Origin: UBA1756 sp045132235
Lineage (GTDB): Bacteria > Bacteroidota > Bacteroidia > Bacteroidales > WCHB1-69
Direction of reading: 5' to 3'
Assembly (NCBI GenBank): GCA_045132235.1
Contig: JBGURX010000021.1
Location: 1 to 64,000, forward strand
Length of the DNA stretch: 64,000 nucleotides
The position numbers and the translations under genes are program-made. This document shows positions 58,188 through 64,000 of this stretch, in pieces (position 1 is the first letter of the stretch; each line of letters begins with the position of its first letter). The notes beneath the pieces are model-generated. The model had not been told where the DNA came from and searched no databases. It worked only from the letters and a program-made list of their open reading frames with translations.

Positions 58188-59045
58188 ATGAAACGAGCGC
58201 TCCTTATTTTATTGATACTCATTTTGTATTTCCCTGCTTCTTCTCAAAAAAACAAAGTGGTCTCAATTAAAATCAATGACAAAGTTAAAATCGACATGGT
58301 TTACATTCCTGCAGACACCTTTGTGCGAAAGAATTTCTATGGCGACACCTGCCGCCATTACCACTTAATCCCAATCGTAGCTGAAGGCGCCTATAATGGT
58401 TATGACACCATTGTGCTTTCAGGTTACTACATTTCAAAATATGAGGTCACACAGTTGGTTTATGAAACGGTGATGCACAAGAATCCGTCGTGGTACAACA
58501 AAGACAACACTCCAGTATTGCGATATCAAGAATTTGATTACAGAGTATGTCCGGTAGAACGTCTTTCCTGGTATGACGCGCAGGAGTTTGTGGATTCATT
58601 GAGTTCGCTCACGGGCCGGCATTTCCGCCTGCCCACGGAAGCGGAATGGGAGTATGCCGCACGCGCCAAACATTACAATGACCGTTTCAGCGGTGGCGAC
58701 ATTTTTGAAGAATTGGCTTGGTCATGGGATAACGTGGGACATAATTCGCATCCTGTTGGAATACTGAAACCAAACGCTTTCGGGCTATACGATATGAGCG
58801 GCAATGTGGAGGAGTGGTGCAGCGACTGGTTTTCTTCCTACTATTATCAATCCGACACGCTGTATGTTAATCCGACCGGTCCATCGGAAGGACATCTGAA
58901 AGTGCTCCGTGGTGGAAGCTGGGGCGTGTATCCCAATCGCGCTTGCGAACTGGATACGCGCAGAGGTGAAAACCCTTCAGTAAGAACCAATCAGGCGTCC
59001 GGCATACGGTTGGTGATGGATGCCAAAGAAATCAAACAAGAATAA
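58188..59045 (+). CDS. Secreted SUMF1-fold protein, predicted non-catalytic (C)
   Basis: 285 aa with signal peptide (MKRALLILLILILYFPASSQ). SUMF1 domain: MVYIPADTFVRKNFYGDTCR, YYISKYEVTQLVYETVMHKN, VERLSWYDAQEFVDSLSSLT, FRLPTEAEWEYAARAK, FGLYDMSGNVEEWCSDWFSS, LRGGSWGVYPNRACELDTRR. It lacks the catalytic Cys pair (GGSWGV). Closest visible relative is gene A at 55269 (shared WYDAQ-F-DSL, FRLPTEAEWEYAAR, CSDWFSS). Third SUMF1 gene of the array. Confidence 0.85.
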   Translation: MKRALLILLILILYFPASSQKNKVVSIKINDKVKIDMVYIPADTFVRKNFYGDTCRHYHLIPIVAEGAYNGYDTIVLSGYYISKYEVTQLVYETVMHKNPSWYNKDNTPVLRYQEFDYRVCPVERLSWYDAQEFVDSLSSLTGRHFRLPTEAEWEYAARAKHYNDRFSGGDIFEELAWSWDNVGHNSHPVGILKPNAFGLYDMSGNVEEWCSDWFSSYYYQSDTLYVNPTGPSEGHLKVLRGGSWGVYPNRACELDTRRGENPSVRTNQASGIRLVMDAKEIKQE

Positions 59046-59101
59046 TCCCCCACCCTTTATGAAACACCTCCTCCTTTCCTTGGCACCCTAATCCGCATTG
59101 T

Positions 59102-59983
59102 ATGAAAAAATTTCTTCTTTTTTACGTAGTCCTGCTGTGTGCCTATTGCGCATTCCCCCAAACGGAGCAATGGAGGAAATACTGTGTGCTTCAGTATCAA
59201 GCCAAGGCGGCCTTTGACAACAACGACTACAGCAATGCCGCCCAATTCTATCAGCAGATGGACTCCGTATATGGACTCATTGTGGATTACAAGGACATGA
59301 GGAACTTTTGCATTGCGGCGGCAATGTGCAGTGATACGAACTCGGTGCAACGTTCACTTCTCGCCCTCACGAAATATAAATGCTTCGACATCGGATTCTT
59401 GGTCAATCCCATTTTCAATTCATACAAAAAGAAAGATTGGTGGGCGGAATGTGATTCCCTTTCCCATATCTACGGGCATAAAAACCAGTGGTACATCGAC
59501 ACGCTAAGGAAAATTCAAATTGCGGATTCTGCGGTGCGATATAAGTTCATTCATGCAACCGATATAACGGTTCGGGACTCCATGAGAGCCCTTATGGCGG
59601 TGATGGATTCTGTCAACACCCTCAAATTGGAAACGCTCATCAAAGAACAGGGGTTGCCCACGTTCCGGAATGTGGGCTATGAGGGATTTTATAGTGCCTA
59701 TATCATTATGATGCATATCAATTCAGAACTGCAAGATTCTCTTATCGAAAAATTCATCCCATTGATGGAAACCGGGGAGGTGCCCCGTGACAAGATGGCA
59801 TACCTGATTGACCGCAGTCTAATTAGAAAGAAACTGCCGCAACGATATGGCTGTCAGATTTATCGAAGTGGGAAATCACAGCCGATTGAAGATATAGACC
59901 ACCTCAATGAACGCCGGGAGGCAATGGGACTCTGTCCGGTGGATATTGAAGATTTGAAAACAAGGATTGTGGAGTATGAGTGA
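59102..59983 (+). CDS. Secreted distant QYYYW-family homologue (copy 3)
   Basis: 293 aa with signal peptide (MKKFLLFYVVLLCAYCAFPQ). Shorter than copies 1 and 2 but with the same layout: an early helical Y-x-x-Q-x-x-A-x-x-x-C/F pattern (YCVLQYQAKAAFDNNDYSNA) and a late LNERREAMGLCPVDIEDLKT where copies 1/2 have INKNRKKL-x-VAETWEDYVTK. The assignment as a homologue rests on these two positions. Seventh-gene neighbour follows 18 bp later. Confidence 0.6.
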   Translation: MKKFLLFYVVLLCAYCAFPQTEQWRKYCVLQYQAKAAFDNNDYSNAAQFYQQMDSVYGLIVDYKDMRNFCIAAAMCSDTNSVQRSLLALTKYKCFDIGFLVNPIFNSYKKKDWWAECDSLSHIYGHKNQWYIDTLRKIQIADSAVRYKFIHATDITVRDSMRALMAVMDSVNTLKLETLIKEQGLPTFRNVGYEGFYSAYIIMMHINSELQDSLIEKFIPLMETGEVPRDKMAYLIDRSLIRKKLPQRYGCQIYRSGKSQPIEDIDHLNERREAMGLCPVDIEDLKTRIVEYE

Positions 59984-60001
59984 ACAACCCAAACTATATT
60001 T

Positions 60002-60880
60002 ATGAAACAACTGATTTTCATCCTGACGGCAATTCTGCTGGGGTTTACAGCATCTGCCCAATCCCAACCCACCCAATACTCACAAAGCGGCGGTGGCATT
60101 TGGTTTGAGGTGAGAAATGACACCTCGAACCCCTGCCGCTATACCGAGGACAATAAGATTTATCAGGCCGACAGGGAGTTCACATTCGAGTTCCACTATT
60201 TCGACCCACAGGGCAAGGAACGCTATATGAGGTATGAACGTGTTCCTCATCAAGGGTATGAACTCACGGAAAATGGCGACACCTCTTATTACACCTACTA
60301 TCGTCCGGGATTTTCCTTCTCGGATGTTTTTGACGCCTCCGATTCCTGCATCAACCGCTACCTGTTGAAAGTCGCCTGTACGGGTAAAGGGTTCCGTAAA
60401 GATTACAACCAAACCGTGGAGGAGTTTTACTTTTTCTTGGATGGACAGACATCAAGATTGCCCTCGTCAATGTCCGGCATTGTGGAAAACGAACGGAATT
60501 TGTGGATGCATCCAAACAGATCTTGCCTGTTCCGCATCCTCGAACTCAATCCATTTCCGTATATCCAATACCCTGTCAAAAAAAGTAAAACTTGGAGATG
60601 GCGGCTCTCCATCGGCAGTCAGTGGGGCGACGAGCGATGGAAGACTTGGACGGGTGGCACCGTCAACAAGTACAGATACAAAATTACCGATACGGATTGC
60701 GAAGTGGTCACGCCCATGGGCACGCTTTCGTGCGTGAAGGTGGTGGCCGTGGCCAAGAGCCGCATCGGGAAAACTTATCTCACAGCATACTATAACGACA
60801 CCTACGGTTTTGTGAAAATGGACAACGCCAACATCGACGGCTCGCGGTTGGAGATTGACTTGGTGGGGACGAATTTCTGA
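60002..60880 (+). CDS. Secreted protein, TapB/DUF3108-like C-terminus
   Basis: 292 aa with signal peptide (MKQLIFILTAILLGFTASA). Beta-rich mature region with no family recognised up to about residue 190; the last 90 residues (KYRYKITDTDCEVVTPMGTL, SCVKVVAVAKSRIGKTYLTA, YYNDTYGFVKM) resemble the periplasmic TapB/DUF3108 type. Last gene of the accessory operon, converging with hicAB. Confidence 0.6.
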   Translation: MKQLIFILTAILLGFTASAQSQPTQYSQSGGGIWFEVRNDTSNPCRYTEDNKIYQADREFTFEFHYFDPQGKERYMRYERVPHQGYELTENGDTSYYTYYRPGFSFSDVFDASDSCINRYLLKVACTGKGFRKDYNQTVEEFYFFLDGQTSRLPSSMSGIVENERNLWMHPNRSCLFRILELNPFPYIQYPVKKSKTWRWRLSIGSQWGDERWKTWTGGTVNKYRYKITDTDCEVVTPMGTLSCVKVVAVAKSRIGKTYLTAYYNDTYGFVKMDNANIDGSRLEIDLVGTNF

Positions 60881-60892
60881 TGGGATGGAGCG

Positions 60893-61294
60893 TCACACCA
60901 GACTGATGGACTCCAGCTCTTTGGTCAGGGATCGGATGCCCTGTTGGATTTTCTCCGCCTGCTTGCGCCGGGGTTTGTGCACTCCGGCAGCATAGTGCCA
61001 AAGCTGCCGCTCGTTGATGCCTGTGATTCGACTTAAAGCGGCTTTGGTAAAGATTCCGCTATAGTAATTGATAAAAGTGGCCGTATCAATACGGAACTTC
61101 AATTCAAAATCGCCAGTGAGCTTGTCGCACGGATTGGAATTGTCCTCCAGATAAAGCTCCACAGCCTCTTGCATATTGCGCTCCACCTCTTGAATGTTGC
61201 TGCCCACCGTGATAATCGGCGCTCCTTCAATAAAGGCGCTCAAATTTTTCCCTGCAAATTCCACAATCACTTCCACGATTTTCATATTGTTCAT
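60893..61294 (-). CDS. hicB: HicB-type antitoxin with C-terminal HTH
   Basis: 133 aa. N-terminal HicB fold (VIVEFAGKNLSAFIEGAPII) and a C-terminal HTH (KAALSRITGINERQLWHYAA) that binds the operator. Partner of the HicA gene, whose stop is 4 bp upstream. An ATG at 61285 (MKIVEV) is an alternative start. Neutralises HicA and autoregulates. Confidence 0.85.
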   Translation of the reverse strand: MNNMKIVEVIVEFAGKNLSAFIEGAPIITVGSNIQEVERNMQEAVELYLEDNSNPCDKLTGDFELKFRIDTATFINYYSGIFTKAALSRITGINERQLWHYAAGVHKPRRKQAEKIQQGIRSLTKELESISLV

Positions 61295-61298
61295 CTTT

Positions 61299-61493
61299 TT
61301 ATTTTTCTTTTAATCCCGCCTGACTCAGTATGTTATAGTATGTCCCTTTCTCAATGCCCTTACTCCCATGATTGGGTACAACTACAATTCGTCCCTCCTT
61401 TTCAAACTTCATGTGGCTGCCCTTTTGCGCCTTTAAAACAAAGCCATTCTTCTTTAGTAAGTCAATTACAAATTTCACTGATTTGTAGCTCAT
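61299..61493 (-). CDS. hicA: HicA-type toxin
   Basis: 64 aa from the ATG at 61493 (MSYKSVKFVIDLLKKNGF); a longer reading frame upstream would run over the promoter. Family core: KAQKGSHMKFEKEGRIVVVP with catalytic His in GSH, then HGSKGIEKGTYYNILSQAGL. dsRBD-fold ribonuclease that cleaves mRNA. Precedes hicB as in most HicAB pairs. Confidence 0.9.
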   Translation of the reverse strand: MSYKSVKFVIDLLKKNGFVLKAQKGSHMKFEKEGRIVVVPNHGSKGIEKGTYYNILSQAGLKEK

Positions 61494-61517
61494 CGTTGTA
61501 GAGTTAGTAAGAGGCTG

Positions 61518-61525
61518 CAAATATA
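61518..61525 (-). promoter_or_regulatory. -7 promoter element for hicAB
   Basis: Reads TATATTTG on the minus strand, 25 bp before the hicA ATG. Confidence 0.6.
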
Positions 61526-61609
61526 GTAAAAAAATGAATACTTTTATGCATAGTTTGAAAAATATCAAAAAATTTCATTCCCCTTCAATAACAGTATCAA
61601 AAATAATAC

Positions 61610-61617
61610 TATTTTTG
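61610..61617 (+). promoter_or_regulatory. -7 promoter element for the orphan hicB homologue
   Basis: TATTTTTG followed by C, only 18 bp before the ATG at 61635. Divergent with the hicAB promoter in a shared 141-bp spacer. Confidence 0.6.
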
Positions 61618-61634
61618 CAGTGTAAGAATAGAAT

Positions 61635-62048
61635 ATGGAACAGATAATTGCAATGGTGGACTGGTGCGGAAAAAACTACGCATCCTATATCAACGACCCG
61701 CGCATTGGTGGGCTGGTGATCTCAACAGGCAAAACCTATGAAAAACTCCAACAAGAAACTGAAGAGGGATTGAGATTCCATCTGGAGGGCTGTCTTGCCG
61801 ACGGCGACCCCATTCCCGAGGCCATCCGCAACGGCAACTACGAACTTGTATACGAAAAACGGATGAGTGCCATCCTGCATGAGGCTCAACAATACACCAC
61901 TCTCGCAGCTTTGAGCCGGGTGACAGGCATCAAGCATGCACAGCTATCGCATTATGCCAATGCCGTAGCACAACCCCGCCCCAAGCAAAGAGCCCGCATC
62001 GTAGAGGGTCTTCATCAGATTGGAAATCATTGCCTCTCCATGCTATAA
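61635..62048 (+). CDS. Orphan HicB-like antitoxin homologue with HTH
   Basis: 137 aa. N-terminal HicB-type fold (MVDWCGKNYASYINDPRIGG, LQQETEEGLRFHLEGCL) and a C-terminal HTH (LAALSRVTGIKHAQLSHYAN) aligned with LSRITGINERQLWHYA of the neighbouring HicB. No HicA-like gene accompanies it. Divergently transcribed from hicAB with a shared spacer, so it may cross-regulate or be an anti-toxin decoy. Confidence 0.8.
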   Translation: MEQIIAMVDWCGKNYASYINDPRIGGLVISTGKTYEKLQQETEEGLRFHLEGCLADGDPIPEAIRNGNYELVYEKRMSAILHEAQQYTTLAALSRVTGIKHAQLSHYANAVAQPRPKQRARIVEGLHQIGNHCLSML

Positions 62049-62107
62049 CACGTCCCTTCCCCCCAAGATTTTCGCTTTCATTTTCGTTTTTAAAAAGAAA
62101 AACAAAA

Positions 62108-62662
62108 ATGAAACTCCGCCACATCATCCTTTGTCTTTTGGTGGCGGCTGCAACTTCGGCGGCCGGACAGCACCTTACCCTGAAAAACTACCAAAAGAAA
62201 GCCCTGCCACAGAAATTGATCATGGTTGGAAACGGGCTGTATTGCGACTCCGAGCCCATCACCAACCTTGATTGGCGCGAGTACCTGTATTGGCTGGAAC
62301 GAATATACGGAAAAGAGTCGGAGCCATACCGTGCCGCTCTGCCCGATGAGGAGATTCTCCGGCAGCAGCTGCCCGACAGTCTCGCGAGGTACTACCTGCG
62401 CAACCCAGTGTTCAACGATTTCGCCGTCTTGGGCGTGTCGCCAGAGCAAGCCCGTGCCTACTGCCAATGGCGCACCGACCGCGTGGCGGAATATATTCTG
62501 GTGTGCATGAAAATTCGTGAATGGGACCCCGACGCTCCCTTCTTCCTTGCGGACTACGACAATCCGAAAAATCTGCAATTTCTCCACTTTTTTCTTCCAC
62601 AAGAGGGCATGGAAACCCGATATGGCTTTGTGTGCTTTGCGATGTGGAAAACTGAAAACTGA
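62108..62662 (+). CDS. Secreted GldJ/GldK-like truncated SUMF1-domain protein (copy 2)
   Basis: 184 aa from the ATG at 62108; signal peptide MKLRHIILCLLVAAATSAAG. Paralogue of the protein at 12966: HLTLKNYQKKALPQKLIMVG, NLDWREYLYWLERIYGKESE, NPVFNDFAVLGVSPEQARAY, CQWRTDRVAEYILV, METRYGFVCFAMW. As in copy 1, it ends before the GGSW core of full SUMF1 proteins. Its stop codon lies in a 7-bp repeat. It precedes the receptor-like gene by 172 bp on the same strand. Confidence 0.75.
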   Translation: MKLRHIILCLLVAAATSAAGQHLTLKNYQKKALPQKLIMVGNGLYCDSEPITNLDWREYLYWLERIYGKESEPYRAALPDEEILRQQLPDSLARYYLRNPVFNDFAVLGVSPEQARAYCQWRTDRVAEYILVCMKIREWDPDAPFFLADYDNPKNLQFLHFFLPQEGMETRYGFVCFAMWKTEN

Positions 62663-62696
62663 GAATTGAAAACTGAAAATTGAAAGGTGAAAAGTG
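62648..62696 (+). repeat. Heptanucleotide repeat at the end of copy 2
   Basis: Seven 7-bp units with variants: AAAACTG, AAAACTG, AGAATTG, AAAACTG, AAAATTG, AAAGGTG, AAAAGTG. The gene's terminal codons (KTEN, stop) are inside the repeat. Confidence 0.75.
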
Positions 62697-62722
62697 GATG
62701 GTGGAAGGATTATTTTTTCAGA

Positions 62723-62804
62723 TGTGAAGGGATAAAAACTCAGAAATAAAGGAGAAAATCGAAAAGTTTCGAGGGGGTTCACATTTTGGGTGTGAAGGGA
62801 TAAA
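62723..62804 (+). repeat. 14-bp direct repeat upstream of the receptor gene
   Basis: TGTGAAGGGATAAA at 62723-62736 and again at 62791-62804, 54 bp apart. Possible regulatory site or remnant of a short duplication. Confidence 0.6.
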
Positions 62805-62821
62805 TTTTCAAAAAAAAGATG

Positions 62822-62829
62822 TATATTTG
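62822..62829 (+). promoter_or_regulatory. -7 promoter element for the receptor gene
   Basis: TATATTTG, with only 5 bp before the ATG at 62835. This leaves almost no 5' leader. Confidence 0.55.
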
Positions 62830-62834
62830 TCGCC

Positions 62835-64000
62835 ATGAAAAGATTAACGGCGATCTTGTTTTGGCTTCTGCTCGGCTGCGGCACAGTGTTTGCCCAGCAG
62901 GAAACCATCACGGTCAGCGGCCGGGTGACCGGCACCGACACGTTGGGGGTGCTTGGTGCGCATATAACAGTCCACAACGGGCATGAGTATGTCGGGATGA
63001 CCACTACCAATGGACATGGGTTCTTCACTCTCTCGCTGCCACAGTCGGAAAACGACTATACGCTCACATTCTGGAGCTGGGGTGCCGAGGTCAAAACCAT
63101 TACACTGCCCCCCGAATCCACCCAATCGCTAAACGTGACACTGGAGTTGCCATCACAAGGATATGTGAAAGGGAAGACATACTATTCAGCAGACGGTATC
63201 GCCACCCGAACGGTGTACGTAGTTGATAATGAAAACGAAGTGCAAGTGCTGGCAGACCTCCTGTACTTCTTCCCGGAGTTCTCCATCTCAAAGGAAGGTA
63301 TTTTGTCGTACGAAGGAAATGAAAATACACTAATATTATTTGATAATCAACCCATTACAGTAGAAGACCTTGAGCAACTTTTTCTGCCACCCCATACCCG
63401 TGTACAATTGGAAGTTCTCCATTCTTCCCAAGAATGCTGCCAAGACTGCATGGCCGCCACAATTCATATTACCTCTCACCCACTACAGGACGCTGGCTTT
63501 GGTGGCAATATTTCCGCACAGTATGGCTTTTTTCATTTTGCCAATGCCGATGTCAATCTATGGCTTTCCAAAAAGAAATTCGATCTTATTTTTCAATATA
63601 ATATTGATTATGAGAATGATATATTTAAGGGGGACTTTGAATATCAGCAGAAAACCACAGCAAATACAGCAACAACGGAGTTCCAAAACCAATGCCGGCA
63701 GTTGCGCAACGACTTCCGCCTGAACGGCTTTTTCCTGCTGAATGACCGAAACAGTCTGGAGGTGAACGTGCGGGCGAAGGTGCCGCGCCTACTGGCGGAC
63801 CATGCCTACGACAACAGTGCCGACGGAGAGCGATGGCAGTCGCTGGAAAACGGTTTCACCGGCAGGCGCTGGCAGCAGGAATCTGTGGAGGGCATGATTC
63901 GTTACCGCCACACCATCCAGCCCTACCTGTCGCACCGTCCCAACAGCTCCTCTTTTTCGTTAGACTGTTCATTTTCAAAAGCGTGGGAGCGGCGCGAAGA
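62835..64000 (+). CDS. TonB-dependent-receptor-like outer membrane protein, C-terminus cut by window edge
   Basis: At least 388 codons, running off the right edge. Signal peptide MKRLTAILFWLLLGCGTVFA then QQETITVSGRVTGTDTLGVL, a carboxypeptidase-regulatory-like (CarboxypepD_reg/DUF4480) domain at about 24-105, then a plug-like region (LLYFFPEFSISKEGILSYEG, NTLILFDNQPITVEDLEQLF), then alternating barrel-type strands (GFGGNISAQYGFFHFANADV onward). The receptor gene is intact as far as seen. Its N-terminus (AQQET-x-x-VSG) matches the remnant at 12871, the only other such start in the window. Confidence 0.8.
   Translation, partial: MKRLTAILFWLLLGCGTVFAQQETITVSGRVTGTDTLGVLGAHITVHNGHEYVGMTTTNGHGFFTLSLPQSENDYTLTFWSWGAEVKTITLPPESTQSLNVTLELPSQGYVKGKTYYSADGIATRTVYVVDNENEVQVLADLLYFFPEFSISKEGILSYEGNENTLILFDNQPITVEDLEQLFLPPHTRVQLEVLHSSQECCQDCMAATIHITSHPLQDAGFGGNISAQYGFFHFANADVNLWLSKKKFDLIFQYNIDYENDIFKGDFEYQQKTTANTATTEFQNQCRQLRNDFRLNGFFLLNDRNSLEVNVRAKVPRLLADHAYDNSADGERWQSLENGFTGRRWQQESVEGMIRYRHTIQPYLSHRPNSSSFSLDCSFSKAWERRE

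Noticed and set aside
55269..59045. Diversity-generating retroelement using SUMF1/C-type-lectin-fold targets
   Set aside because: No reverse transcriptase, template repeat, or adenine-biased variable repeat was seen anywhere in the window.
1..64000. CRISPR array, rRNA operon, prophage or transposon
   Set aside because: No regularly spaced direct repeats of 25-40 bp, no 16S/23S signature and no integrase, transposase or phage structural gene was found on either strand.

Overview
The window looks like a chromosomal contig from an anaerobic member of the Bacteroidales (Bacteroidota). The evidence is the repeated Bacteroidota -7 promoter element (TAnnTTTG) upstream of many genes, Bacteroidota-typical protein families (DUF349, DUF5063, DUF1573, YbbR, BatA-like, TonB-type receptors), and type IX secretion (T9SS) traits: a T9SS sorting domain on a C10 peptidase and a DUF5103 T9SS plug protein. 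The genus cannot be fixed from the sequence alone. There is no rRNA, CRISPR array, transposase, integrase or reverse transcriptase; one tRNA (Gln, CUG) is present.

Layout. 1-4.1 kb: a partial beta-ketoacyl synthase, then a butyryl-CoA-dehydrogenase-type operon (acyl-CoA dehydrogenase, etfB, etfA). 4.1-11 kb: a secreted C10 cysteine peptidase, an ATP-grasp enzyme, a methyltransferase/metal-permease/calycin-like operon, and MarC. 11-14 kb: an acetyl-CoA hydrolase/CoA-transferase gene with its own promoter and a cobalamin riboswitch leader, a deletion remnant of a TonB-receptor-like gene, a truncated GldJ/GldK-like SUMF1 protein, and hsp20 behind a near-perfect sigma-54 promoter. 14-26 kb: a hydrolase-HAD fusion, a subtilase fused to a predicted outer-membrane barrel, uridine phosphorylase, a BatA-like protein, dipeptidase PepD, a serine hydrolase and a TonB protein. 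26-31 kb: an orphan anti-sigma-like protein, a sensory [FeFe]-hydrogenase-like module (hydrogenase domain, RsbW-like ATPase, DRTGG protein), M16 peptidase, RseC and a bifunctional nuclease. 31-54 kb: mostly housekeeping (tRNA-Gln, ribH, fmt, HU, tyrS, metF, ybbR-yajC-DUF1573-nusB, rhomboid, DUF349, T9SS plug, FtsX-type permease, tdk, pgk, a kinase-RapZ fusion, a radical SAM enzyme).

54-64 kb is the accessory region. Seven co-directional genes encode secreted proteins in which members of an unrecognised family (QYYYW/QAEL-ICD) alternate with apparently non-catalytic SUMF1/FGE-fold proteins. This is followed by a hicAB toxin-antitoxin pair with a divergent orphan HicB homologue, then a second copy of the truncated GldJ/GldK-like protein next to an intact, window-truncated TonB-receptor-like gene. 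The first and last accessory segments therefore carry the same gene pair, one copy decayed and one apparently intact.

The best candidates for something undescribed are the alternating SUMF1 array with its linked stub/receptor pairs, the B12 riboswitch on a fermentation CoA-transferase, and the subtilase-barrel fusion. All functions are read from recognised motifs and family resemblance; no database search was run.
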